A stretch of 64,000 nt of DNA from Lonicera japonica (Eukaryota; Streptophyta; Magnoliopsida; Dipsacales; Caprifoliaceae): positions 74,502,851-74,566,850 of the forward strand of contig CM038471.1 of NCBI GenBank assembly GCA_021464415.1. Direction: 5' to 3'. The position numbers and the translations under genes were made by a program. Shown one piece after another: positions 24,105 to 35,197 of the stretch; the stretch's first letter is position 1; every line of letters starts with the position of its first letter. The notes under the pieces are model-generated. The model was not told the origin of the DNA, ran no database searches, and saw only the letters and a program-made list of their open reading frames with translations.

Positions 24105-24470
24105 CTATTCACTATCGGATATCGGGTAGATAATACTTGCATCAAGAAGCTTGAGTACGTCGGCCCTGACAACTTCTTGCATCACTGGATTCAGCCTCCT
24201 TTGTGATTCACGGGAGGGTTTGGAGTTCTCCTCTAAGTGAATCTTGTGCATGACAACTGACAGACTGATCCCTTTTAAATCTGCGATAGACCACCCAATA
24301 GCTTCCTTATGCTCGTGAAGGACTTCAAGCAAGTGCTTTTCTTGAGCATTATTGAGATTAGAAGCTATGATAATAAGCAAAGATTCTTCTGGACCTAGAA
24401 AAACATACTTCAGATTATCAGGTAAGGGCTTTAGGTCCAGCTTTGGTGGTTCTTCCGCATTTTTTGACAT
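24105..24470 (-). pseudogene. Athila-like pol fragment before reverse transcriptase
   Basis: A 121-codon frame on the - strand with ELKPLPDNL-type wording (LDLKPLPDNLKYVFLG), then HEHKEAIGWSIADLKGI and RRLNPVMQEVVRADVLKLLD, the segment directly preceding RT in Ty3-gypsy elements. It ends at a TAG at 24102-24104 where TGG is expected, and similarity to the element stops upstream of about 24480. This marks the 5' truncation. Confidence 0.75.
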
Positions 24471-24540
24471 ATCATTTAAATTACTAACCGGGTAATTTAA
24501 GTTCCTATATCAGGAAGCAATTGGGCCTTGTCCTAACAAG

Positions 24541-25336
24541 TTAATTTTATTTTATTTTTTAACTTATAGAGCCTTTTTGTCCACGGTCCGTCTCTCAACG
24601 CAAATATTTGAAAGTTACAAACCTCTCAGGTAAAATATATAGGATGTGGTTCCTGAGACAGATAATGTCAAAGTATATCTAGTATTTATGTCATAGTATC
24701 TCCACTATATAGGAATTATGCCAAGTAGACATTTTAATTAGGTCGAGTTGGCCAGAATCTTGTTTATTCAGCCTGCTAAATTTTAGGTCGTGTTTTAATT
24801 AAATTTGATCTAGACTAAAATGAGTTATATATGTGATCAAATCATAACATAAATTATATATTGTAGGAAAAATGAAATGCACACTCCTAACTTGCATTAC
24901 GAAAATATCCAAAATATCATTAATAATCCAAGATCCTTAAATAACAAATCTAAGCAAATCAAGATGTCCGCCAAACATAACGTATACAATACATCAAAAC
25001 TGTAATTTGTTACTAATTAACCATAAAGAGTTCAATAATCAACCCCAAGTTTATAGTCTTGTAGATGCTCTACAAGTTATGGATCAAGTTAATCCAACTT
25101 GATTTTCAATATATTAGATCGCATGCACACGTGATGCATGTGCTAATCAGATATATCTAATTCAAACTAAAATATAAAAAAAATAAAAAAATTGAGTTGT
25201 TTCGTGGTTAAGCATAAGATTAATTAATTTGTTAAAAGTTCAAGGTTCGAAATCTCTTCCAAGTATATTTTTTAATAATAATAAAAAGAGACCACATGAA
25301 TAATAGTATAGATGTATACGGTAGGTCCTCTCCTCA
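24541..25336. other. unclassified DNA between Athila-like element and SCPL duplicate
   Basis: About 800 bp with no frame or repeat end that I recognise, other than the SINE-like stretch at about 25195-25275. It has no counterpart next to copy 1 of the SCPL duplication. It may be filler from the event that truncated the retrotransposon. Confidence 0.4.
25195..25275 (+). mobile_element. tRNA-derived SINE-like head
   Basis: The stretch reads TGGTTAAGCATAAG followed about 35 bases later by GGTTCGAAATC, matching the spacing and wording of RNA polymerase III boxes A and B in plant SINEs. It does not fold into a tRNA. The 3' tail and target duplications were not identified. Confidence 0.4.
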
Positions 25337-27296
25337 TGAATATTATGAAAGAAAAGGTCTGATTGTATATTAAGATGCCCAAATTAAAATTACAATCCTA
25401 ACCCCAATGTTTGGAGAAATTGGAAACCCAACCTCATACTTTCAAAGTAATCTCGATTTTTGGGAGGTATCTCGATTTTTGGGAGGTATCATGATCCCTT
25501 AACTTACTTAGACTAGGACTGGGTTTTTACAGATATAAAGGTCCCTGTAAGAAATATATATATATATATACACTACAAGTCCATTTGATAATAACATAAA
25601 AAATAAAAATAATTGATTTTTGTAAGAAATTGAAAAATAAGTTGAAGTATGTGGTGAAATATCTTCTTACATTGTGACTTTTTTCATGATTCGCCCACAT
25701 AAACTGTAGGTTGCCACATGCACCACGCCTTATGATTCAGCTAATTAAGAAATTAGACTAGCATTAATGTCGTATAACTGTATAAGATAATCACAAATTT
25801 TACCTACCTATCTTACCTTAGGTTAGGGCATTTCGTAAATTTAATTAGGTGATTTGTATTTCTTCTTTTAATAATAGTAAATAAATAAAACTCTATTAGG
25901 GTCCGTTTGATAATAACATGAAAAAGGAAAATAAAAACAGTTGATTCTTGTGAGAAGTTGGAAAATAAGTTGAAACACACGGAAATATGTCTTTTTACTT
26001 TGTTACTTTTTTCAAAGAGAAATTTTCTATGGTGGTTGAAGAAGAAAATTTTTTCTACATGAAAATTAGGGATTAGTTTCATCCCTGTGTGAATGTGGAG
26101 ACACTAAGTGACAAAGACAGAAAAAAAAATACCCTTAATTAGCTAAATTGAGATTACTATTGCATACGCAAATTATCATCATTCAAATTGATATGACATT
26201 TTATCTCAACCTAACTAGTTATTTCTTTTTGACAGTGGTGATCATGACTTGATTATTCCATATGTGGGCACAGAGAAGCGGATACGTTCCTTAAATTTGA
26301 CTCTTAAAAGTAATTGGGACCCATGGTTTACATGAAATCAAGTGGCAGGGTTTGATTCTTACTCCTAAAACACTTTTGTTTACCATTGTTTTATTTAATA
26401 TCTATATATATATATATATATAATTATTACTTCAAATAATGATCATTATTTGAAGTATCATTTTGTTATTATTAATTTTGAGATTATTACGATTGTCTCT
26501 CTTGTATTTTCGTCTCATTAAAACTTAATTAACTCCTCAATTTTGAAAATTCTACAAAAAGAAGTATAACAAACTGAATGCGACAAGAGAAATTAATTAA
26601 TGTAATGAACTAACATATTGTTTTGTACGCAGATATACATCGACCTTTACACATAATGACTACTCATTGATCTTTGCAACTTTAAAGGTAAAACATCTGC
26701 CACTAGAATTGATTTGGTTCTAGGTAAAATATATATTGTTTACTTTACTTTAAAAAATATATTTAACAGATATATTTTTATATATCAAATACCTTTCTTT
26801 TAAAATCCCTATATGGTAAGTGGTTTAAAAGACAGCCTATCAATTTTAGATTTAATTTTTTTGATAAAAATTTATTCATTCACTCTTTTAAATGATCGGT
26901 TGTTCAATATCTTAAAATAAGGACAATCCATTTTAGAGTAAGCATGTGTGCGTGTATAATATAAGAGTTAAAAGCCAAATAAATAAAAGTATATTTTGTG
27001 CTGTTTTAGTGCTTTATTTCAGATTAATTAATTGATCAGTAATTAAACTTAAAAAATAATTATATATTTTTACTTCCATACAGGGAGCATGTCATGTTGT
27101 ACCAGAGTATAAACCTAAAGAATGTTTGGCTATGGTCGAGAGGTGGCTTGCTAATTATCCCGTTTAATCAATAATATTTCAGCGGTGTTTGTTGATTATC
27201 TCCTTTAGTTTTTTGGAACTAGAAATTCCATTAATAATATTTTGGTAGTGCCAAAATCATTAATATATGTTGTAAGGTCAACAAATCTTAAAATAA
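25337..27296 (+). repeat. segmental duplication, copy 2: SCPL 3' end with internal inversion
   Basis: Matches 15971-18136 in the same orientation at both ends. In the middle, 25690 to about 26080 is inverted relative to copy 1: 25693-25890 is the reverse complement of about 16660-16860, and the right half of the MITE follows in flipped orientation. Copy 2 also has a 19-bp tandem repeat (tctcgatttttgggaggta, near 25450) that copy 1 lacks. Confidence 0.85.
26236..27167 (+). pseudogene. SCPL pseudogene fragment (exons 12-14)
   Basis: Three exons are recognisable: 26236-26349 (SGDHDLIIPYVG, with the catalytic Asp), 26633-26687 ([14 protein letters not shown]) and 27084-27167 ([11 protein letters not shown], with the catalytic His, ending TAA). 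Splice borders are kept. Exon 12 carries an in-frame TGA (WFT, stop, NQVAG) where the intact gene has GGA. Nothing of exons 1-11 precedes it. It is a dead 3' duplicate of the neighbouring gene, not an independent SCPL gene. Confidence 0.88.
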
Positions 27297-29331
27297 AATT
27301 TGTTTCTCCCACAATAATTTAAAAGCACGTGCAAAAATGTAACATGAAAAAATAAGGGGGGTCTTCTAGCTAATAGATAGTATGTTTGATTTACGTCCAC
27401 TCTCTAATGAAGTCGTTGATATTCTATTGATATTGTTGGCGATTACAAAGTGATAGAGTGAATACAAGTAAGTGGTAGGTTGTACCTAGATAATTTTATG
27501 ATGATTTTTTTTTTGTGCAATTTTTTTATGATGATTTGAAATGCTAAAATCTAGTTCATTTTATAAGTGTAAAGAATTAGTTGTTATAATGTGATAGATA
27601 CAAAACCCCATGTTTAGAGGGAGTGGAGATAATGATGGATGGTTGTTGAGTAGTGATAGAATGGTTGTTAGTTATGGAGTGTGTTGGCAACGCCTCATTC
27701 CACTAATGCCACATGTCATGCGTCAAATGACCCTAGAAAACTTCTATAAAGAGCTCAACTGTAGGCCAAAAACTCGACATTTAAACTAATTGGATATCGG
27801 ATCAATTATTTTTATCCCTTTTATATGCTATATATATATGTATGAATTCCTCTATAAATTTATTAGTATCTTACGTACCAAAGAGATGGGAATGTACACT
27901 ACACCATTAATGTGGGAACAATTTAAGAGTAGGTTGTTCTGTGTGTTATAAATATGCCAATTTTTTTCCTTTTGTCTTTATTCAAGCAAAATATTTTTTC
28001 CCCACTCTTTAATTAAGATTATAAGATTATTTTATATTTGAATCTGACATTTTTTCATAAAAAATAAATTAATTTTAAGGTTCAATACATAACGCTTTAT
28101 TTGAAATTTCCTAAAAAATAATAATAGATTCTTATGAGACCGTTGAAATAAATTATATTATGGATGTGTAACAAATAAGAGGAGTATTGTACAATGTTTC
28201 TTAGTTATGTGGTGAAACTTAGCACACTTTACTTCAAACTAGTGACCTCATACTTATTGTAGTTAGCAAAATGGGTGGTTTGTTAATGTGCAACCCAATC
28301 TTTTTATTGAAAACCTAACCCAACCCAACCCCCAATAGCTTATTGGGTAGCTATTGGATCAGGCCAATAAGAACCCATTCTTATTAAGGTGGTATTACGT
28401 TGCCCAATAACCTAATTTTATTAAAATATTCAAATTGAAATTGGGTATGATAAAAATTTAATACGTATATTTATTTTTGTACAATAAAATTTTATATGAT
28501 CATCTCAATTACTTTTAAAATGAATTTTTTGATGAAATTTTATAAAAATGATCTACTCATTATAAAAATCATATTTATCAAATTTCATCAAAAAATCCTT
28601 CCGTTTAGTGTTCAAACTTGACCCCGTTGAGAAAAATTGAATCAAATGTGTAATGGCAAGAAGCCAAGTCCCAAATTATCCCTATATTTCAGTATTTGGA
28701 TTCAGTTTCCTTAAAACCTATACCCGTGGACAATGTAATTTTTATTTATATAATAAGGGTCATAACTTTTAAATCTTAAAAATATATAAATAATAAAGAA
28801 TTAGATGGCTAAAATTTAAAATATTTTTTGAGGGGTCGGTATATCATTAACACAAGTTATGGCTCAGTAAATAAATCTATAATTATATAAAGTCAGAAGG
28901 CATGAAGTTGTGTCGGATTTTTGGATTTCCAATTTTGCCCTTGTGAACTTTTTATTTCACAAAAAAAGATTTACACAATAGCACAAATAACGAGATTTGA
29001 ACCCTCACATTTCACAAGAATAATAAGACTCTTGACTACTACATTACGTATTAATTTTCTAATTTTTTTCTTTAAATTTTAGATACTCTAATAACACATA
29101 TATTATGTGTGCACAAAATCTAGCATATTACAATGTGGTGACCCTCAGCTCATGCACGCATAACAAGTGTGGCTGCATTAAAATGAATGAATAATATTAC
29201 CTCAAATTAAAATAATCTAAACCATCTAATTTTTAAGATAACCCATCCATTCATTTTCTTCGCTCACAACAAAAATTCCTTTTTCACTATATTCTTGCTA
29301 TCACTCTAAAAAATAAATTATTCATCTTCAT
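27297..29331. other. gene-free intergenic DNA
   Basis: Two kilobases of AT-rich sequence with no convincing frame. The only feature I can place is a SINE-like stretch near 28970-29045 on the - strand. A short run around 28300-28400 alternates aacccaacc and ttgggt motifs and may be a decayed transposon end. Confidence 0.5.
28970..29045 (-). mobile_element. tRNA-derived SINE-like stretch
   Basis: On the - strand a box-A-like TAGTAGTCAAGAG is followed by GGGTTCAAATCTC, a good box B. Wording and spacing fit a plant SINE head. No tail or target duplication was identified, so this is tentative. Confidence 0.35.
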
Positions 29332-29340
29332 TTTCTCTCC

Positions 29341-30051
29341 GGGTGATGTTATAGGCACCCCGATTTTGTAGTCAAAACACCAATGTATCCTTAACACCGC
29401 AATAATGATCATGGCAACCATATGGTGACACCTTAAATTTAAGCACCGAGTCGGTGTCTTGTTGCCGAATTTCGACATTCGATTCGGTAACCTTCCACCG
29501 ACTTAACATTCGACAAAGTTTGGCCGAGTCAATTTTTAAAAATAGTTCACTGACATTTGATCTCGGTAAAAGGTTACCGAATTTTAACTTCTAACTCGGT
29601 GAATTGCCACCGAATGTTGACCTTGAAGTCGGCAACATGCTACCGACTTAGATGTTTTGTATTTGAGCAACCAACCCCGTATGGTGACACCCCAAATTTA
29701 AGTACCGAGTCGGTGTCTTGTTACCGAATTTCGACATTCGATTCGGTAACCTTCCACCGACTTGACATTAGACAATCTTTGGCCGAGTCAATTTTTAAAA
29801 ATATTTTACTAACATTTGATCTCGGTAAAAGGTTACCGAATTTTAATCTCAAACTCGATAAACTATCACCGAATATTGACATTTAAGTCGGCAACTTACT
29901 ACCGACTCGTATGTTATGTATTGGGGGCACCAAACTCCTAATTTGTAGCCACAACACTGAATAGTTAATATTTTGATTACCCTTATAAAGAAACTTTATT
30001 TCAAATTTGTGGTGTTCTGGCTACAAAGGAAGGGTGTATATAACATCACCC
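29341..30051. mobile_element. Mutator-like non-autonomous element with 9-bp target duplication
   Basis: A 711-bp element with both ends reading GGGTGATGTTATA in inverted orientation. Inverted similarity extends over about 40 bp (GATTTTGTAGTCAAAACACC on the left, CTTTGTAGCCAGAACACC from the right). It is flanked by a perfect 9-bp direct repeat TTTCTCTCC at 29332-29340 and 30052-30060, the length expected for Mutator-like transposition. The interior holds two tandem copies of a 259-bp unit and no transposase. A related copy in reverse orientation begins at 63614. Confidence 0.85.
29422..29939 (+). repeat. 259-bp tandem duplication inside the Mutator-like element
   Basis: Units start at 29422 and 29681, both with atggtgacacc. 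Each unit is itself studded with TCGGT / ACCGA motifs every 25-60 bases (for example ccgagtcggt, ttcggtaacc, ggttaccgaa), giving many possible short hairpins. Confidence 0.85.
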
Positions 30052-30420
30052 TTTCTCTCCCTATATAAAACAAGCCATCATTACTCTAACAAGAACTTGA
30101 AACCTAGCCACCACTTGTATACAATTGAGTTAGTAGGGGAGTGTGGAAACACTAAAAGAAAAAGATAAAAAAAAGTAAGTATGCATCAATACTTCGTTAA
30201 TTTTATTAAAGTGCGATAACACAGGTTACATGGTATATAACATTACAGTGATATTTGAAGTAAACAAAAACCCTAAACCCTCCTGGATCGATCTCTTAAA
30301 GCTAGAGCCAGAGGAGCTCAATCCAAAAAAAAAAGCTAGAGCAGAGGAGGAACTGACAATAATAATAATACGAAGATTTACCGGACTAGTATTTCTGATA
30401 CCAATAACATTACATACATA

Positions 30421-31760
30421 CATACAGGTAAAGGTATCTTTCCCCCATTCCCGGTTCGTTTCTTTGAATTCAACTTTCTCTCTGTGATTATTATATATTA
30501 TATTAACCCTGAAATAATATTCAATTAATTTTCAAATTAGTATGTATAGGCCAATCTCGCTGTGGAAGAGATTATTATTCCTCTCTTCTTGTTTTCCCAC
30601 CCAATTTCTCAGAAGATTAATCACCGCCCCACAACCCTCAACAATTATTTCTCAAAAACATTTGCTAACTACAGTTTTAGATTCAGATAAAGCATCGTCA
30701 CCATTGTCATCATTCACGGTTCAATACCTCACGAACACATGTGGGCTTCCCTTAAAAGATGCCCTTGCTGCATCCAAAAAGCTCCAATTGAAAGAAAACA
30801 AGTCGCATAAACATCAATCTGTTTTGGACCTTTTGAGATGCTTTGAATTCTCTTCTCTGATACCCATATCAAGAAACTGCTTATTAAGTGCCCCGAATCC
30901 TCCAATCGACGGTAAATGGTAATCTTAAGCCTAAATTAGAGTACCTCAGGGATAATGGCTATGTGGGTCAGCTCCTCCTGGACCTAATTGAGTGGAATCC
31001 AGTCATTTTGTTTAGAAGCTTGAATTGCTTCATAAGACCAACACTGGAATTCCTTAAGAAATACGTATACGCACTTCTGGCCTGCAGACAATTTGTTTGA
31101 GGGGAACTCGGCAGAATATTGAGTTCTTGTTAAGTGAAGGGGTGACTGGTAGCAGTATCGAAAGATTGGTTTTGTAGTACCGGAAAACTTTGATGGATAA
31201 GCTTGATAGAATTGTCTATGCAGTCTGGACTGTCAAAGAATAGGGGTTTGACCCTAGTTCTGCTATGTGCGTGCAAGCTGTTCGAGTGTTGCACTCAATG
31301 AGCGATTCAACACAGAAGCGGAAAGTGCAAAATTTTAAGAATTTAGGATGGTCAGAGGAAGAGATTTGGACTGCATTTAAGTTGCATGCAATCTGTTTCG
31401 CTTTTTCTGAGGAGAAAATCAAGAGGGCAATGGATTTTTATGTGAACACTATGAAATTGAAGCCAGAGGTTGTAGCAGCTCGTCCCAAGCTTCTTTCGTT
31501 CTAAATAAAAGGATTCACCCACGGTATAATGTTATAAAGGTCTTGGAGTCTAGGAAACTGCTCAACAAGGAAAATAAGATTTTTTGGACATTCACACTGA
31601 CTGACAAGGATTTCTTGAAAAAAATGTGTGAACAAGCATTTGGACCAAATTCCAAACTTGCTGGAAGTGTATCATGGTACTATGGTGGTTTATGGAGATT
31701 TATCACCACGCACTTTGGCTTTATCTGTTTGATAGGAAAGAAGTAGGGAATTTTTGTGGA
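30421..31760 (+). pseudogene. mTERF-family pseudogene
   Basis: A broken relative of the intact mTERF gene at 50.0-51.3 kb, in the opposite orientation. ATG at 30542; the first frame reads SSFTVQYLTNTCGLPLKDAL, then a 5-base tandem duplication (TTCTC TTCTC at 30848-30857) shifts the frame. It resumes in another frame (KPKLEYLRDNGYVG, near 30930), loses a segment near 31070, shows TAG in place of a Gln and of a Trp codon (near 31180 and 31240), then continues with LGWSEEEIW and RAMDFYVNTMKLKPEV, another stop near 31502, and a diverged end. A 5' UTR intron is still visible (donor CAGGTAAAG at 30428, acceptor AAATTAG at 30540), so it arose by DNA duplication, not by retroposition. Confidence 0.88.
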
Positions 31761-32623
31761 TAACGAAGTTGGTGGCCAGTGAAGAGTTTTGGGAAGAGAG
31801 ATGATAATTCTAATTTATATTTTTAGGCTTTTGTGGTGGTAGATCCTGGCCTGCCTTTCATATATACCGTTTTTCCTTTTCTATTATTAATAACGTCTGA
31901 TTCTGCTTTCGATTAAAAACATTTATTATGTCAATGGTTTCGAAGGAGGTTTTGTTTGTAAACTGAAACTGTGAGACGGCTGCAATTTATGCGTGTTAAG
32001 AGGATGATATTTAGTTATGATCTTCACAAAACATACATGTTTTTGGTTACTTGTTGATTGTCCTAGTTTTCTATGCGAGTTTATTATCCTCAAATCTTTA
32101 GATAACAAAAGCAAATTTGAATGTATGCGGGATGCAATGTTTGGCCTTTTCGTTGGTAGTTTGCTTGGAAAGAGATTTTGGCCTTCATCTGCTTCGCATT
32201 TAAATGCTTTGAAAGAACAAGTGGAAGGAGAATAGAAAGAAAGTGCCGCATCGCGTTGATGTTTCCAGTATCCTTTCTATTTTTCAACTGATGCTTTCAC
32301 AGTTTTAACTCTTGTTTTATGATGTGTTTATTTCATAGTTTCTGATTATTGTTTTGCATTTCTTACATGCTTTTTGCTTTGTTGCAATTGGGAGATTGTA
32401 AAATCTTGAGGTTGCATTCAGATGAGTAATAGTTTTCTTAATTTAGATTAATTTTAGTATTTAATTTCTCACTCCAGATAATTCCGAAAAGTTCTCATAT
32501 AAAACAATTGTTCTAAACTTGTCCTAAAATCTTGGATTTACATAACTTCCCTTCATTTAAGGTTCTACATTGGATTGGTTCAATACTACTTACTTGTCAA
32601 ATTATTTTAACATGAAATTCGGA
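31761..32623. other. 3' flank of mTERF pseudogene, no gene seen
   Basis: AT-rich DNA. Short frames are present but match nothing I know and show no codon bias. It ends at the target duplication TTATTTTA (32624-32631) of the nested element complex. Confidence 0.5.
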
Positions 32624-32872
32624 TTATTTTAGGGTGTTCTTAAATGTACTTAAATAATCCGTCTTCTCACTCTACCAAAAGTCAAAGTTACGTTAATTTT
32701 AACCTAAAAATAGCGTAAAACCCTTTCTTCTCACCCCTCTTTTTATACTTTGAAAAAATTGCCACTAATTTATATTCTCACACGCTTAAATTTTTAAAAA
32801 TTAAAAAATTTTATTCTTTCCAACAAACAAGTATCTATTATTTTCAATTAATTACATACATCTTTTAGATGT

Positions 32873-34076
32873 TGTAGACACCCCGATCCGTGACCCCCGC
32901 AAGAACCCTAACGACCTTCGAGAACTATTATTTTTGGAGTCCGGGACCCACCCGAGCACCCGAAACTATCCCGAAAGGGTTTGTTGGCCAACAAACCTGT
33001 TTTTAAGTGGGATTGTCGCACGACATATTGGTATGTCGCGCGACAATCACTCTTATGTCGCGCGACAAACCCCTCTGCACCCGACCATCCACTTTCTGAC
33101 ATATCACAGTGTCAGAATCCATCATTTCAGCCGTTTGTCGCGCGACAAACAGATATGTCGCGTGACAAACAAATACAGTGAAACAGATATGTCGCGCGAC
33201 AAACAGATAAAATTGGGAAATGTCGCGCGACAATCCTCTTCGAGCAGTATAAATAGGCCAACACCCCCAAGGGTTCTGGACGGCAACTTCTCGCCACGGT
33301 TTCTACACCAAAACGCCTTATTCTTTCTCATATTTTCTAATCTTTAAGCCTTCTCCGGAAGCATATGTGATAACATTTATTTCCGCAAGAGTCTCGGATC
33401 TAATCTTGGCACCCGGAGTGCCACCTTCTAGAGTCAGACCGCCGGAAATATCTCTAAGAGGAAAGCTGATATCCGTCAGAGGTCTTATCTGTTGTATTAT
33501 ATTTTCTCTCCTATTTTTATTATTATCGCCGGGAAGGTAACTAAAGTATCTTCTAGTAATTAAATAAGATATTTGTATATTAGTTTTATTGTAGACTTGT
33601 TTAAAACTCAATTTTTCTAGTAAGCGAAGTGGCGACATAGTTGTGGTAGATTCCAAACGCGCTCGAAAAGCAGGTTTTTTTCAGAAAGCAGTAAGATATC
33701 AGTAAAAGCATCCAAGTTTTCCAACATAGAATAAACATATAAGACCACTAGAGGCCGAAAGGACGGAATGGGTGTTTAACACCTTCCCAAACCGTAATAT
33801 AGTTCCTGAACCCTATAGAATCCTGGTTTCGTAGACAAACATGTAAAGAAAGGCTTATCTGTAGCCTTCCCTCTTACACAATTATTTTGTCCGTTTTCTC
33901 GTAAAACGTACTGGCGACTCTGAACGAACCCTCTTGCATCTAGAAATAGGATAGAGGGACACCCGATATGAATTATCAACATATAGAAGCAAATGGAACA
34001 AAGGAATCCTTTCCGATGTTTCAGACTCCCACCGAACGGGGACGAGACCCGGGGGTCGCATTTGCGGATTCTCACA
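32873..34076 (+). repeat. Tat/Ogre-like 5' LTR (1204 bp)
   Basis: Matches 44371-45285 over most of its length. It contains seven copies of a TGTCGCGCGACA-type palindrome (33013-33234), then TATAAATA at 33248. From about 33326 to 33620 it holds roughly 300 bp that the 3' LTR replaces with about 60 unrelated bases, and one extra palindrome block (about 33154-33190). LTRs copied in one event should be identical, so this pair is unusual. Confidence 0.9.
33013..33255 (+). promoter_or_regulatory. palindrome array and TATA box of the 5' LTR
   Basis: Seven copies of TTGTCGCGCGACAA or near variants start near 33013, 33032, 33054, 33135, 33154, 33189 and 33219. TATAAATA follows at 33248-33255. The palindromes are CpG-rich in an otherwise AT-rich window. 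Position before a TATA box suggests U3 enhancer sites for a dimeric factor, but this is inference; no known plant factor site is matched with confidence. Confidence 0.6.
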
Positions 34077-34077
34077 G

Positions 34078-34095
34078 TGGCGACTCTGCTGGGGA
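34078..34095 (+). other. primer-binding site, tRNA-Arg type
   Basis: TGGCGACTCTGCTGGGGA starts two bases after the end of the 5' LTR. It begins with TGG, complementary to the CCA end of a tRNA, and matches the wording of the tRNA-Arg site described for Ogre-type elements. This sets the + orientation of the element. Confidence 0.75.
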
Positions 34096-35197
34096 CTGAG
34101 AGAACTAGGCTCTTATGTGTGAATTTTTTGTTTATAAATATGTTGATATGCATGCTTTTACTTCTTTCCCTACTTTCCCCCTGACGTGGCGCTTGGATTT
34201 TAATTTTAACCTGACCTAGAGGCGCAGTAAAGTCCATTCATTGACATAGACATATGTTTAGGATTTCCCCTTTCTGTTATATGTGATTGTAAAGAAATAT
34301 CTTTCAAATAAAAATGGCGTTTTCAAAATACACCTCAAAGATAAGATATATGTAATTAAATCTTTTGAAAACTCTTCTTTTCACGCACATCACTATTCAT
34401 GCATGGATCTTACGAGTGTGATTTTTACCCCAAACCCTTGGAAGTATTATAAGTGAGTAGGGAGTTGGCTTGCTTGGGCCAACATAAACTGAAAGCATTT
34501 ACTTCCACTCTCCTTGGCCAAGTACGCCCCGAGGTATATCGAGTGACGAGAACACTCACGTACTCGGGAAGTATATCAAAAGATTCTTGCACGTACCCGC
34601 CCCTGGGGTATATCGCGAGGTCTTGTCAAATAGGAGGGAGCCTGAAGCCTTCACCTTGCATTATACATACGTTGCATATAGGAAGAGTCGAGATAGAACA
34701 CTCTTATCTTTTTTATCAACCGTAAGGAGTTCGTACCGCATAGGGCCTTGTCATGTATATTTCCCCCAAATATTGGCGAGTACGGCCGGAGGCTGACCAA
34801 CCTCCGTCGTAGAAATTTACAATGAGATCAGCTCGTTGTGGCTTTCCCCGGTACATCTCCCATGAAAAGCAACTCAAGAGGAGAGATATTCCCAATTTTC
34901 ATAAAATCAATAGACGAGTTTTTAAAATTCGGGATAAGTAGGGTAACCCAAGGAGCACTTCGCTGCCTACCCTAAACTTCCACCGGGAATTCACTCAAGT
35001 TGTTGTTGACGTGTCTTTATGAACACCCGAAACTTGGTTTTCGTTGTTTTTCTTTCTCCGTGGTTTCTCTTGGCAGAAATGAATTACACCTTAGTCTTCC
35101 TTCATCTCCGCTATATCTACAGCCCTACGACTACAGTCTGGAAGGTTGGGCAGGAAGAGACTACATCGGTAGATTAGTTCGACCGAGCACTCCGATT

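Larger units (their letters stand above)
18137..24540 (-). mobile_element. 5'-truncated Athila-like Ty3-gypsy LTR retrotransposon
   Basis: On the - strand the order is: part of pol upstream of the reverse transcriptase, reverse transcriptase, RNase H, integrase, a 1.8-kb non-coding tail, polypurine tract, 3' LTR. The order RT-RH-INT places it in Ty3-gypsy, and the RT and integrase wording plus the 1.6-kb LTR fit the Athila/Tat side of the family. Gag, protease and 5' LTR are missing: similarity stops near 24480, so the element is truncated. Several in-frame stops interrupt pol. It lies directly after the SCPL 3' duplication unit and separates it from its second copy. Confidence 0.85.

Noticed and set aside
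26236..27167. A second SCPL gene
   Set aside because: Only three terminal exons are present and exon 12 has an in-frame stop, so it is listed as a pseudogene fragment.
32934..33347. Overlapping frames in the Tat/Ogre LTR, both strands
   Set aside because: They are open because the CG palindromes avoid stop codons in several frames. Peptides like VARQ and SRDKQ repeat simply because the palindromes do.
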